From Marmoricola sp. URHB0036 (GTDB lineage: Bacteria > Actinomycetota > Actinomycetes > Propionibacteriales > Nocardioidaceae), in assembly GCF_000426045.1 (NCBI RefSeq), contig NZ_AUEP01000006.1, positions 186,001-250,000 of the forward strand: 64,000 bases of DNA. The letters are read 5' to 3'. Below the pieces are notes generated by a model that did no database searches, was not told the DNA's origin, and saw only the letters and a program-made list of their open reading frames with translations. Shown one piece after another: positions 41,826-50,765 of the stretch. The position numbers and the translations under genes are program-made. How positions within the stretch are numbered: position 1 is the stretch's first letter; the number at the start of each line of letters is the position of its first letter.

Positions 41826-42965
41826 GTGAGTGCTGCGAGCGGTGCGGACTGGCGACGCGCGGCTCGTTCGGCGGTCGTCGTCCTGGCCGCCTATGCGGGC
41901 GGGCTGCTGCTGCTCTACACCGTGCTCGAGCAGGGGCCAACCGGGATCTGGCGCACCGTCGACGTGCTCGTCGGTGCAGCCGCCTGCCTGCTCCTCGTGG
42001 CGCGACATCGCGCACCCCTTGCCGTAGGAGTGACGCTCGCCGTCGCCGCTGCGTTCGTCGCGACGGCAGGCGTGGCGAACATGGTGGCGCTGTACTTCGT
42101 CGCGAGGTACCGCTCCCTGCCGATCGCGGTGAGCCTGGCCGTGGCGAACGTGCTGGCCGGCTGCGTGTTCTGGCTGGTGTATCCCGACAACATGGGGCTC
42201 TCGGTCACCCTGACCGTGAACGTGGCGATCGCCGCAGCGGTCACCGCCTGGGGAGCCCTGCTCCAGTCACGGGACGCCCTGGTGGCTGCCTACCGGGAAC
42301 GCGCCGAGCAGGCCGAGGCGGAACGGAACCTCCGCGAGGAGCACATCCGAGCCACCGAGCGCACCCGCATCGCCAGGGAGATGCACGACGTGGTGGCGCA
42401 CCGGATCTCGCTCGTCGCGCTGCACGCGGGCGGGCTCGAGGTCTCGCCGGGGCACGACCAGGACGGCATCGGTGAGGCAGCCGCTCTCATCCGCAGCTCG
42501 GCGGTGCAGGCCCTCGACGAGCTGCGCGCGGCGATCGGCGTGCTGCGTGAGGGCGAGCCGCGAACTCTGGAGCAGCCAGGGCTCGATCGTCTCGACGACC
42601 TGGTCGAACAGGCCCGAAGCGCCGGTCAACAGGTCGTGCTCGACCTCGACCCGGCGCTGGACTCCTCGGGTCCGGCCGCGTCCGGCACGCTCGGTCGCGA
42701 TGTCTACCGCATCGTGCAGGAGGGTCTGACCAATGCCCGCAAGCACGCCCCAGGGGAGTCTGTGCGGGTCAGCGTTGCTCGCACGGGCGAGGACATCGAG
42801 GTCGACGTGGTCAACCGCTGCGCCACCGTCTCACTCGGCGTACCCGGCTCGAGCAGCGGCCTGATCGGCCTGGTGGAGCGAGCCACCCTGGCCGGTGGGC
42901 GCCTCACCCACGGCACCACCGCGGACGGCGAGTTCGTGCTGAGGGCGTGGTTGCCGTGGCCGTGA
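41826..42965 (+). CDS. NarL-family sensor histidine kinase
   Basis: A 379-residue kinase with about five membrane segments (12-150), a HisKA_3 domain with phospho-His in RIAREMHDVVAHRISLVALH (about 195), and a HATPase domain (EGLTNARKHAPGE as N-box). GTG start at 41826 matches a leaderless promoter. It is coupled to the regulator at 42962. Signal unknown; divergent membrane genes are candidate targets. Confidence 0.92.
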   Translation: MSAASGADWRRAARSAVVVLAAYAGGLLLLYTVLEQGPTGIWRTVDVLVGAAACLLLVARHRAPLAVGVTLAVAAAFVATAGVANMVALYFVARYRSLPIAVSLAVANVLAGCVFWLVYPDNMGLSVTLTVNVAIAAAVTAWGALLQSRDALVAAYRERAEQAEAERNLREEHIRATERTRIAREMHDVVAHRISLVALHAGGLEVSPGHDQDGIGEAAALIRSSAVQALDELRAAIGVLREGEPRTLEQPGLDRLDDLVEQARSAGQQVVLDLDPALDSSGPAASGTLGRDVYRIVQEGLTNARKHAPGESVRVSVARTGEDIEVDVVNRCATVSLGVPGSSSGLIGLVERATLAGGRLTHGTTADGEFVLRAWLPWP

Positions 42966-43606
42966 AGGTGCTGGTGGTCGACGACGACGTGTTCGTCCGG
43001 GCCGGTCTGCGGATGGTGCTGGCCAGCGACCAGGAGCTGGATCTCGTCGCCGAGGCCGGTGACGGTGCCGAGGCGGTGGCCCGCTGCCGAGACCTGCGTC
43101 CCGACGTCGTACTGATGGACCTGCAGATGCCCGTCCTCGACGGCGTCGCTGCGACCCGGCAGATCGCCGCGCTCGACGACGCGCCGGCGGTGCTGATCCT
43201 GACCACCTTCCATCTCGACTCCTACGTCCTCGACGCGCTGGAGGCGGGGGCGCGTGGCTACCTGCTCAAGGAGACCGCACCCCGCGAGCTGACCCGCGCG
43301 ATCCACGTCCTCGCCGGCGGCGAGTCGGTGTTCTCGGCACCGGTGACCGAGCGGCTCGTCCAGCAGCTGGGTCGTGGAGCCGACGACCCGGTGGCGCTGA
43401 CCGCTCGTGAGCGGCTGGCGGCTCTCACCGATCGCGAGCGAGCCGTCGCCGAGGCGGTCGCCGACGGCCTGTCCAACGCGGCCATCGCCGCCTCCCTGTT
43501 CCTCGGCGAGGCGACGGTGAAGACCCACGTCTCTCGCGTCCTCACCAAGACGGGGTCGTCGAACCGCGTGCAGATCGCCCTGCTGGTCTACCAGGCCCGG
43601 AGCTGA
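42962..43606 (+). CDS. NarL-type response regulator
   Basis: A 214-residue regulator: KVLVVDDDVFVRAGLRM, phospho-Asp in VLMDLQMP, GYLLKE, and a LuxR HTH LTDRERAVAEAVADGLSNAAIAASLFLGEATVKTH. I start at GTG 42962, which overlaps the kinase TGA; in-frame GTGs at 42947 and 42956 are alternatives. Cognate partner of the kinase at 41826. Confidence 0.9.
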   Translation: MKVLVVDDDVFVRAGLRMVLASDQELDLVAEAGDGAEAVARCRDLRPDVVLMDLQMPVLDGVAATRQIAALDDAPAVLILTTFHLDSYVLDALEAGARGYLLKETAPRELTRAIHVLAGGESVFSAPVTERLVQQLGRGADDPVALTARERLAALTDRERAVAEAVADGLSNAAIAASLFLGEATVKTHVSRVLTKTGSSNRVQIALLVYQARS

Positions 43607-43626
43607 ACCGTCCGAGCGCAGCCGCG

Positions 43627-43674
43627 GGACGTCATACGAATCGTGGCCTCGAGCGCTCTGTCCGTATGACGTCC
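43627..43674. repeat. Dispersed hairpin, copy 2
   Basis: GGACGTCATACG (43627-43638) and CGTATGACGTCC (43663-43674) form a perfect 12-bp stem; the loop includes CGAGCGCTCT. Same arms and loop core as the hairpin at 16185-16228. It lies between convergent genes and could also terminate transcription. Confidence 0.85.
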
Positions 43675-43699
43675 TGCGCTCGCCAGGCACAACACCCAG

Positions 43700-44092
43700 T
43701 TAGCCGGCGCTGCGCTTCTCGAGCTCGTCGATGAACGCCGCCGCCAGCCGCTCGTAGTCGTCGGCCGTCAGCCGGATCTGGTCGCCGGGCGCGAGGCCGA
43801 GCACGGACTTCTCGGGCTGGTACTTCACCACCGTGCCCGCGTCGAACCGGCCGCCGTTGCCGATCAGCGAGTCGACGACCAGCTCCACCTCGCTGAGCGG
43901 GTTGGTGTCCTTGCCGGTCATCTTGCGGATGCGGTGCACGAACGGTCGGTCGAGCGCGAGCACCAGTCCGTTGAAGTACGACGTCTCCAGGTCGCCGCCG
44001 GCGCCTGACGAGCGCCAGTCGGCGAGCTGCTTCTTCACGGTGGCCCGGGCGTTCTCGAGCTCCTCGGGTTCATAGCTGTTGCGGCCGAGCAT
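43700..44092 (-). CDS. Conserved hypothetical protein
   Basis: A 130-residue soluble protein: MLGRNSYEPEELENARATVKK, SYFNGLVLALDRPFVHRIRKMTGKDTNPLSEVELVVDSL. It appears conserved-looking and actinobacterial in style, but I cannot assign a family. CGAGAGGAGC upstream supports the start. Confidence 0.7.
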   Translation of the reverse strand: MLGRNSYEPEELENARATVKKQLADWRSSGAGGDLETSYFNGLVLALDRPFVHRIRKMTGKDTNPLSEVELVVDSLIGNGGRFDAGTVVKYQPEKSVLGLAPGDQIRLTADDYERLAAAFIDELEKRSAG

Positions 44093-44164
44093 CGCCGGCT
44101 CCTCTCGTCAGGGTGTCCTCGAACCTATGACGTACGACGCCCCACGGATGTGACTGCTCGACGG

Positions 44165-45013
44165 TCAGCCGTTCCAGGCAGCGCGGACCTGGTCGAGGAC
44201 GGACGCCGCCTGTCGCAGGCCCGCTCGCGCCGCGTCGGCCCGCTTGGCGGGGTCGAGCACGTTCTTGCCGATGTCGACGAGCGCCTCCTTGTCCGGCGTC
44301 ACCACCGCGGTGTGGGTGGCGCCAGTTCGCTCGAGCTGGGCCCGGATCGAGGTTGCCTTGCTGAACGCCTGCGGGAGCGGCGCGATCACGATCACCGTGT
44401 CGGCACCCTCGGCGAGGTCGACGTTGGCGGTCGAGCGCATGCCGCCGTCGACGTAGTGCTTGCCGTCGATGGTCACCGCCGGCCACACGAGAGGTACGGC
44501 GCAGCTGGCGGCCACCGCGTGCACGATGTCCACCCCGCTGTCCTTGTCGAAGACCACGAACTTCCCGGTCTCGGCCTCGACGGCCGTCACCTTGAAGTCG
44601 CGGTCGCCCCACTGCTCCACCCCGATGCGCGACCGGATCACCTCGACCCGCCTCTCCCCACCGGGTGCATGGGCCTTCATCGACATCGCGCCGATACGGG
44701 CGCGCTTGGCGTTGCCGCTGCCCGGGATCAGCAGGGGCGGCACCATCCGCAGCATCGTCAACCGGGACAGCTTGGCCCCGATCTCCTGGTCCGCCGGCTC
44801 GAGCTGGGTCTTGTAGAGGTCGTCGATCGTGCGCCCGGTGGTGATCTGCGCACCGACCACCGACCCGGCCGACGTACCGACGACGAGGTCGGCCGTGGTG
44901 AGGTCGACGCCGGCGTCCGCCAGTCCCTTGAGGATCCCGAGCTCCCAGGCGATGCCGGTCACTCCGCCGCCACCGAGGACGAGTGCCCGGCCGTTCGCGT
45001 TGCGCTGCGTCAT
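44165..45013 (-). CDS. Patatin-like phospholipase
   Basis: A 282-residue lipid acyl hydrolase. Oxyanion GGGGVTG (about 14-20), nucleophile elbow GTSAGS (Ser at about 49), and Asp dyad in DGG (about 186-188). Secretion signals are absent, so it acts inside the cell or at the membrane face. A leaderless promoter precedes it. Confidence 0.9.
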   Translation of the reverse strand: MTQRNANGRALVLGGGGVTGIAWELGILKGLADAGVDLTTADLVVGTSAGSVVGAQITTGRTIDDLYKTQLEPADQEIGAKLSRLTMLRMVPPLLIPGSGNAKRARIGAMSMKAHAPGGERRVEVIRSRIGVEQWGDRDFKVTAVEAETGKFVVFDKDSGVDIVHAVAASCAVPLVWPAVTIDGKHYVDGGMRSTANVDLAEGADTVIVIAPLPQAFSKATSIRAQLERTGATHTAVVTPDKEALVDIGKNVLDPAKRADAARAGLRQAASVLDQVRAAWNG

Positions 45014-45019
45014 GGCTGC

Positions 45020-45025
45020 AACCTA
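45020..45025 (-). promoter_or_regulatory. -10 element of patatin gene, leaderless
   Basis: TAGGTT on the minus strand ends 6 nt before the ATG at 45013. Confidence 0.6.
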
Positions 45026-45218
45026 CTGATTGCTCCTCCATGTGGCGGCGCCGGTCCGGGCGGTGTATCGCTGGGTGACACGGATCGTGCATCCCGACCA
45101 GCGAATCTCGGCTGGTGGCGAGGAAGGCAGTCGAGGGTCTAGACCCCGAGCCCGGACAAAGGCCAACGTATCGGGAGCACGGGTCGTCGGACCCGCGGTT
45201 CGCCCGCAGACTGCCGAC

Positions 45219-46043
45219 ATGACGACCACGCTTCCGCGCCGGATCCTCGCGATCCTGGGCGCCGTCCTGCTCTCGCTGCTCGCGCTCACCGCGACGGGCA
45301 GAGCCGGGGCCGCCACCGACACCACCAGGCCGACCGTCACGGTCCCGGCCATCTCCTCCTTCATCGTCGGCGAACAGACCGACGACACGATCATCGACGA
45401 CGGGGGACAGCCGTGGTTCGCGGACGGCGGCGCCAACCGGCGGTTCACGTGGACCATGACGGACGCGTCCGGCATCTGTCGGTACACGCTCGACGAGCAC
45501 TTCAGCGCCGAAGGCTGGACCCTCACCGCCGAGAACCACCAGACCCATGTGACGTCGGCGCAGTTCACCTACTTCGCCGACTCCTACGAGAACTCCGACG
45601 ACCTCGACCAGGTGCGCATCAACGTCTTCGACTGCGCCGGCAACAAGACCTCGGTCGTGCGCCCGACCAGCCACATCGACGTCGAGAAGGACTACGGTCC
45701 GACGATTCCCAGTGGCTGGGCGCGGACCTCGTGCACCTGTGCCATCGGCGACAGCATGCTGCGTACGTCGACCGCCAACGCGTCGTTGAGCACGGTGGTC
45801 AACGGACAGGGCACCAACAAGCACGTGGCCCTCGTGATGGCCAAGGGACCTGGTCGCGGCAAGGCCGCCATCTACGTCGACAACGTCAAGGTCACGACGA
45901 TCGACACCTACGCCTCGGTCAACACCAACCGGGTGATCATGTGGGACAGGGGCCTGACCGGTAGTGCGAACCACACCATCAAGGTGGTCAACCTCGCGAC
46001 CGCGGGTCGTCCGCGCATCGACATCGACGCCTACGTGCACTGA
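45219..46043 (+). CDS. Secreted protein of unknown function
   Basis: A 274-residue protein with a clear signal peptide (RRILAILGAVLLSLLALTATG, cleavage near residue 31). The mature part is beta-rich: an Ig/Big-like N-terminal half (TVTVPAISSFIVGEQ; WTMTDASGICRYTLDEH) and a C-terminal half ending RPRIDIDAYVH. Several Cys (ICR, FDCAGN, TSCTCAI) could form disulphides. I do not recognise the family. The ATG at 45219 begins the signal peptide; the open frame upstream does not look coding. Confidence 0.75.
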   Translation: MTTTLPRRILAILGAVLLSLLALTATGRAGAATDTTRPTVTVPAISSFIVGEQTDDTIIDDGGQPWFADGGANRRFTWTMTDASGICRYTLDEHFSAEGWTLTAENHQTHVTSAQFTYFADSYENSDDLDQVRINVFDCAGNKTSVVRPTSHIDVEKDYGPTIPSGWARTSCTCAIGDSMLRTSTANASLSTVVNGQGTNKHVALVMAKGPGRGKAAIYVDNVKVTTIDTYASVNTNRVIMWDRGLTGSANHTIKVVNLATAGRPRIDIDAYVH

Positions 46044-46090
46044 TCCACCACGGTGCGGGCCGGCTGGGTAGCCTCTGTCCGTGGTCCGCA

Positions 46091-47971
46091 ATGGCTGACG
46101 CGTCCTACTCCGCGTCCTGGCGGGACATCACCTTGTGGCAACGAGGACGCTCGGCGCCGCTGCGCTCGTTCCTGCAGACCGAGTCCGGGAGCGCCGGCGT
46201 GCTCGTGGCGGCGGTGCTGGTCGCCCTCGTCTGGGCCAATGTCGACTCCTCGTCCTACCACTCCTTCTGGGACACCGAGCTGTCCATCAAGCTCGGCTCC
46301 CATGGTCCGTCGTACGACCTGAGGGAGTGGGTCAACAGCGGCCTGATGACGTTCTTCTTCCTCGTCGTCGGGCTGGAGACCCGGCGTGAGTTCGACCTCG
46401 GCGACCTCCGCGAGCGACGACGCTTCCTGCTGCCGTTCGCGGTCGGACTGGTGGGCATGGCGGTGCCGGCCGCTGTCTTCCTGGCCTTCAACGCCGGCCA
46501 CGGAAATGAGCAGGCGTGGGGCATCGCGATGTCGACCGACACCGCCCTGGCCCTCGGGCTGCTCGCCCTGATCGGCCGCGAGGTCCCTGACCGGGCACGG
46601 GTCTTCCTGGTGACGGTCTTCGTGGTCGACGACCTGGCGGCGCTGGCGGTGATCGCGTTCGTGTACAGCGACGACATCACGGTCTGGCCGATCGCGCTCG
46701 CGGTCCTGCTGTACGCCGCCCTGCTGGTCGCCGTGCGGCTGCGGATGCAGCAACGCTGGCTGTTCCTCCTCCTCGGCATCCTGATCTGGTCGGCCCTGAT
46801 GACCAGCGGGGTCGACCCGCTGGTGGCCGGGCTGGCGATCGGGCTGGCCGCGCCGGCGTACACCCCGAGCCGTGGTGAGCTCGAGGAGGCGACCGGACGC
46901 GTGCGGCAGTTCCGCGAGGAGCCGACGCCCGAGCTCGCGCGCACCGCCACCGTCGGGCTCACCTCGACGATCTCGCCGAACGCACGGCTGCAGGCCTTCT
47001 ACCACCCGTGGACCAGCTATGTGATCGTCCCGCTGTTCGCGCTGTCGAACGCCGGGATCGGGCTCGACCTGGACTTCCTGCGGGATGCCTACGCCGCCCC
47101 GGTCACCCTCGGGGTCCTCGTCGGCTACGTCGTCGGCAAGCCGATCGCCGTCGTGACGACGTCGTGGGCCGTCACGCGGCTCAGCGGCGGCCGGGTCCGT
47201 CCGCCGGTCGGCTGGGCAGCCGTCATCGGCAGCGGCACCATCTCCGGGATCGGCTTCACCGTGGCCCTGCTGATCGCCAGTCGGGCGCTGCGCGGCGTCG
47301 AGCTCGACCAGGCCAAGCTCGGCGCGCTGACGGCCGTAGTCGTCTCGGCGCTGCTGACCGGGATCGTCTACCGCCTCGCCGCGTTGCTCTCCCCCGACCG
47401 CAAGGCCAGGGCCCTGCTCGGCGACACCACCCTGATCCAGGACCTCATCCCCGAGATCGACCCCAAGTGCGACCACGTCCGCGGACCCGTCGAGGCGCCG
47501 ATCACGGTCATCGAGTTCGGCGACTTCGAGTGCCCTCACTGCGGCCGGGCCGAGCCCGTCGTACGCGACCTGCTCGTGGACACCGACGTCCGCTACGTGT
47601 GGCGACACCTGCCGCTGACCGACGTACACCCTCAGGCGCAGCTGGCCGCCGAAGCAGCCGAGGCCGCGGCAGCCCAGGGCGCCTTCTGGGAGATGCACGA
47701 CGTGCTGCTCGCCCACCAGGACGAGCTGGAGGGCAAGCACCTGATGCGGTACGCCGAGCAGCTGGGCCTGGACACCGAGCGCTTCCACGACGAGCTCAAG
47801 GCCAGTGCCCACCAGAACCGGGTGGCGCAGGACGTCGAGTCCGCCGACCTCAGCGGTGTCTCCGGGACACCCACGTTCTTCGTCAACGGTCAGCGCCACT
47901 ACGGCGCCTTCGACCTCGACACGCTCTCCGCCGTCATCAGGACCGCCCGGGAGCAGCTGCGCATCAGGTGA
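46091..47971 (+). CDS. nhaA: Na+/H+ antiporter NhaA fused to DsbA-type thioredoxin domain
   Basis: A 626-residue fusion. Residues 15-430 are NhaA with about 12 membrane segments, including STDTALALG and VFVVDDLAALAVI, whose Asp residues bind Na+ and H+. Residues 455-620 are a DsbA-like domain with Cys-Pro-His-Cys (481-484) and cis-Pro in SGVSGTPTFFVNG. This fusion is known in actinobacteria. Whether the thioredoxin part regulates the antiporter or acts separately is unknown. Confidence 0.92.
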   Translation: MADASYSASWRDITLWQRGRSAPLRSFLQTESGSAGVLVAAVLVALVWANVDSSSYHSFWDTELSIKLGSHGPSYDLREWVNSGLMTFFFLVVGLETRREFDLGDLRERRRFLLPFAVGLVGMAVPAAVFLAFNAGHGNEQAWGIAMSTDTALALGLLALIGREVPDRARVFLVTVFVVDDLAALAVIAFVYSDDITVWPIALAVLLYAALLVAVRLRMQQRWLFLLLGILIWSALMTSGVDPLVAGLAIGLAAPAYTPSRGELEEATGRVRQFREEPTPELARTATVGLTSTISPNARLQAFYHPWTSYVIVPLFALSNAGIGLDLDFLRDAYAAPVTLGVLVGYVVGKPIAVVTTSWAVTRLSGGRVRPPVGWAAVIGSGTISGIGFTVALLIASRALRGVELDQAKLGALTAVVVSALLTGIVYRLAALLSPDRKARALLGDTTLIQDLIPEIDPKCDHVRGPVEAPITVIEFGDFECPHCGRAEPVVRDLLVDTDVRYVWRHLPLTDVHPQAQLAAEAAEAAAAQGAFWEMHDVLLAHQDELEGKHLMRYAEQLGLDTERFHDELKASAHQNRVAQDVESADLSGVSGTPTFFVNGQRHYGAFDLDTLSAVIRTAREQLRIR

Positions 47972-48324
47972 TCGGTGGCGCCGGCCGGGCCGCCGACGTG
48001 GACGCGCGCGTCGTAGGCGAGCGACGTCGTGCCCGAAGCCGGCCCGTGCCCGATCCGCATCTCGAGCCCGACCTCGAGCGTGTGCTGGCGCCCGCGTCCG
48101 TCGAGCGACACCGTCAGCCGCGAGCCGGGAGCGGTGTCCGTGACCGTGAGCAGGCCGCGGTAGGTGTCGGAGCCGGCGGTGAGGATCGCGACGTACTCCT
48201 GGTCACCGAGCGGGATCAGGCGCTCGCACCCCGGGATCGACGCGCTGAGCACCTCGGGATCGTGCAACGCCTGCCAGACGTCGTCCGGCCTGCCTGCCAC
48301 ATGGTGCTCCTCGGTGTATCGCAT
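47899..48324 (-). CDS. CoxG-like SRPBCC protein
   Basis: A 141-residue protein of the CoxG/SRPBCC group: MRYTEEHHVAGRPDDVWQAL, ASIPGCERLIPLGDQEYV, and PASGTTSLAYDARVHVGG. CoxG-type proteins assist carbon-monoxide dehydrogenase-like enzymes elsewhere, but no such enzyme is nearby. It overlaps the 3' end of nhaA by 73 bp in convergent orientation. Confidence 0.8.
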   Translation of the reverse strand: MRYTEEHHVAGRPDDVWQALHDPEVLSASIPGCERLIPLGDQEYVAILTAGSDTYRGLLTVTDTAPGSRLTVSLDGRGRQHTLEVGLEMRIGHGPASGTTSLAYDARVHVGGPAGATDHLMRSCSRAVLMTAESVSRSKAP

Positions 48325-48391
48325 CCTCGGTCCCTTCGCCGGCTCCGAGGAACAGGAGGCGCAGTGGCCGACCCAGATACGTACGGTCAGG

Positions 48392-49393
48392 TCACCGGGT
48401 GATGCGCTCCACCACGCCGTCCTCGGTGCCGGTCACCCAGAGGGTCCGCGCTCCGGGCGCCACTGCGACGGTGTCGGGTTGTCGCACGGTCGGGTAGCTG
48501 GCGATCACCTTCGGCTGGTCCCCGCTGACGTCCAGTCCGACGAGCCGGTTGCCGCCGGTGAGGGTCACCCAGGCGGTCCCGGTGGTGGGGTCACCGGCCA
48601 CGTCGTACGGGCTGCCGCTCAGGGCGATGGACCCGACCTGCTTCAGCGGGTCGAGGGTGAAGAGCAGCACCCGGTCGCCGCGGGTGTCGGTCACCGCGAC
48701 CCGGCCGGCGCCGACCAGCACCCCGTAGGTCGGGCCCTTGCCGGCAGCCACGCGCGCGACCCGCTTGTCGGTGTCGAGGTCGTACGTCGTGACCGTGTAG
48801 TCGCCGACGTCGACCGCCACCGCGAGACGGCCCGAGGCGAGCACACCGCCGGGCTGTCGCAGGTCGGTGAAGGTGTGCACCACCCGCCCCCGTCGTACGA
48901 CGGACAGCGAGCCGCTGAACTCGTTGCCGACCAGCACGTCCCCGTCGTCGGTGCCCGTCGCGTCGTGCGGATGGCGTTGTACGTCGGTGGCCCGCGTCCG
49001 TCCGGTGGCCAGGTCGACCTCGAAGACCTTGTCGGCCGTCTCGCTCGGCACCAGCATCGTGCCGCCCTGCGGCGTGACCTGGAGGTGGCGGACCTTGCCG
49101 GGAAGGCCGAGCGAGCGGCGTACCCGCAGCGTGTCGGGGTCGAGCACGAGCAGCCGGTAGGGATCGCGCACCGCCACGGCGAGCGAGTCGGTCCTCGCGT
49201 CGTACGCGATCCCCTGCGGCAGCGGCGCCACCTTTCGCGTCGTACCAGCCGGGGTGGTCGTCAGGGCCGGTGAGGTCGCCGGCTCCGCGGCGTGCCTGCC
49301 GTCGTCCCTGGCCGCGGTCCCGGAACCACAGCCGGCCAGTGCCACCAGCCCCGCGGTCACGGCCAGGGCGACGGAGGGGAAGGGCCGAGGCAT
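48392..49393 (-). CDS. YncE-like beta-propeller lipoprotein
   Basis: A 333-residue lipoprotein (lipobox ALAGC, Cys about 22) followed by a linker rich in Thr/Pro and a seven-bladed YVTN/YncE-type beta-propeller (repeats such as GIAYDARTDSLAVAVRDP and VASGRLAVAVDVG-like blades). Role unknown; surface binding is likely. A leaderless promoter precedes it. Confidence 0.8.
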   Translation of the reverse strand: MPRPFPSVALAVTAGLVALAGCGSGTAARDDGRHAAEPATSPALTTTPAGTTRKVAPLPQGIAYDARTDSLAVAVRDPYRLLVLDPDTLRVRRSLGLPGKVRHLQVTPQGGTMLVPSETADKVFEVDLATGRTRATDVQRHPHDATGTDDGDVLVGNEFSGSLSVVRRGRVVHTFTDLRQPGGVLASGRLAVAVDVGDYTVTTYDLDTDKRVARVAAGKGPTYGVLVGAGRVAVTDTRGDRVLLFTLDPLKQVGSIALSGSPYDVAGDPTTGTAWVTLTGGNRLVGLDVSGDQPKVIASYPTVRQPDTVAVAPGARTLWVTGTEDGVVERITR

Positions 49394-49399
49394 GCGCCC

Positions 49400-49405
49400 A
49401 ACCTA
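49400..49405 (-). promoter_or_regulatory. -10 element of YncE-like gene, leaderless
   Basis: TAGGTT on the minus strand ends 6 nt before the ATG at 49393. Confidence 0.6.
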
Positions 49406-49510
49406 GGCATCCCTACCCAGCGGTATCTGTGCAACGCCATGGCCCCTCCTCCTCGCATGGACCAGGGGCACGTCCGTCCGGGCGCGTCAGACACCTCACG
49501 AGGAGTGCTC

Positions 49511-50509
49511 ATGACCGACAGACGTTTGGAAACGATGGAAGGCCAGCAGCGACGCATCGAAGTCGCGCGACCGCTCGATCCGGACCTGGGACCGCTCGCC
49601 AAGCTGCCGGGGAGGTGGGTCGGCCAGGGCCGCGGCTGGAACATGATCGCGCTGCCGTTCGCGGCCGGCCCGCTGGACTACCGGCTGCTGCTGAACCAGT
49701 ACGACGAGGAGCTGAGCTTCACGCTCGTCGACAAGGGCGTGCCCAACCGTGGAGTCTCCGCGAACCACGCCCAGCAGCACGACCAGTTCGTGGTGACCCT
49801 CGACTACGAGCAGGTGATCCACCAGGTGGCCGTCGTCGACGAGCCGGCCAGCACGGTGACCGGCGCTCCCGGTGCCGCGATCCACCACGAGCCGGGGCTG
49901 TTCCTGAACATGCTCAACCGGATCCCCGACGGCTTCGACATCGCCCGGCTGGCGACCATCCCCCACGGCGATGCGGTGCTGGCCCTCGGGAACAGCGCGC
50001 ACGTCACCGGTCCTCCGCAGATCAGGGCCGTCGACGGGCTCCCGGTCGGGGTGAACCAGGACCTGGTCAACAACCCCTACCTGGCGCCGTACAAGCACTT
50101 CCACGACAACCCGTTCAAGGGCAACGTCGGCTTCCCGGGCTTCCCCGGCTTCGACCCGACGGCCCCGCACCTGTTGCTGCAGCTCGCCAACAACGGGCTC
50201 ACCATCACCAGGACGACGGTGCTCGACCTGGACACCTCCAACCCCACCGGCGGGATCAAGAACATCCCGTTCGTGGTCAAGCAGGCCGACGCCGCGTCGA
50301 TGAAGTCGACCTTCTGGATCAACGAGCTGGCTCCGGACGGCGACGGCAACGTCGAGCTCCAGCTGCAGTACCTGCAGATCGTGATGCTCGACTTCTTCCC
50401 CCGCCGCGACGGCCTTCCCGGCCGGATCAGCTGGCCGCACGTCAGCATCAACACGCTGACCAAGGTCGCCGACGAGCCCGCCACACCCCGCGAGCTCGTC
50501 ACCGGCTGA
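49511..50509 (+). CDS. Heme-binding/nitrobindin-like beta-barrel protein
   Basis: A 332-residue protein with a nitrobindin/FABP-like start (GPLAKLPGRWVGQGRGWNMI) and beta-rich remainder: YRLLLNQYDEELSFTLVDKG, IHHEPGLFLNM (a possible heme His), and GFPGFPGFDP. Annotated in related genomes as heme-binding, which I cannot confirm. GAGGAG precedes the ATG. It ends before a strong hairpin. Confidence 0.65.
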   Translation: MTDRRLETMEGQQRRIEVARPLDPDLGPLAKLPGRWVGQGRGWNMIALPFAAGPLDYRLLLNQYDEELSFTLVDKGVPNRGVSANHAQQHDQFVVTLDYEQVIHQVAVVDEPASTVTGAPGAAIHHEPGLFLNMLNRIPDGFDIARLATIPHGDAVLALGNSAHVTGPPQIRAVDGLPVGVNQDLVNNPYLAPYKHFHDNPFKGNVGFPGFPGFDPTAPHLLLQLANNGLTITRTTVLDLDTSNPTGGIKNIPFVVKQADAASMKSTFWINELAPDGDGNVELQLQYLQIVMLDFFPRRDGLPGRISWPHVSINTLTKVADEPATPRELVTG

Positions 50510-50519
50510 ACGACCTGGC

Positions 50520-50545
50520 GTGGGACCGGCACGGTCCGGTCCCAC
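50520..50545. terminator. Hairpin terminator
   Basis: GTGGGACCGG (50520-50529) and CCGGTCCCAC (50536-50545) form a perfect 10-bp stem with a 6-nt loop, 10 bp after the stop at 50509. No long U-run follows. Confidence 0.7.
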
Positions 50546-50621
50546 CCGGTCGTCGCCGATCCGCCCGGGGCACCGGCTACGAATCCCTGTTGACCATCCG
50601 CTCGACCCGAGGAGGTGTGAG

Positions 50622-50765
50622 ATGACCGGTCCGGTCACCGACGTCACCGTGCTGCGACGTACGACGGCACTGTCGCCTGCGCAGGACTGCGCGTGCGGTC
50701 AGGCGCTCGACTGCTGCCACACCACGCACTGCCCCCGCTGCGGCATCACGCTGCGGGCCGCCTGA
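50622..50765 (+). CDS. 47-residue Cys-rich zinc-ribbon-like small protein
   Basis: The frame ends in CACGQALDCCHTTHCPRCG, with seven Cys and two His in CxC...CC..H..CxxC spacing, a likely zinc site. GAGGAGGTG precedes the ATG at 50622. Its last 67 bp are antisense to the end of the aminopeptidase gene. Function unknown. Confidence 0.65.
   Translation: MTGPVTDVTVLRRTTALSPAQDCACGQALDCCHTTHCPRCGITLRAA

Noticed and set aside
45030-45218. Upstream extension of the secreted protein gene
   Set aside because: It would bury the signal peptide inside the protein and has no conserved look.
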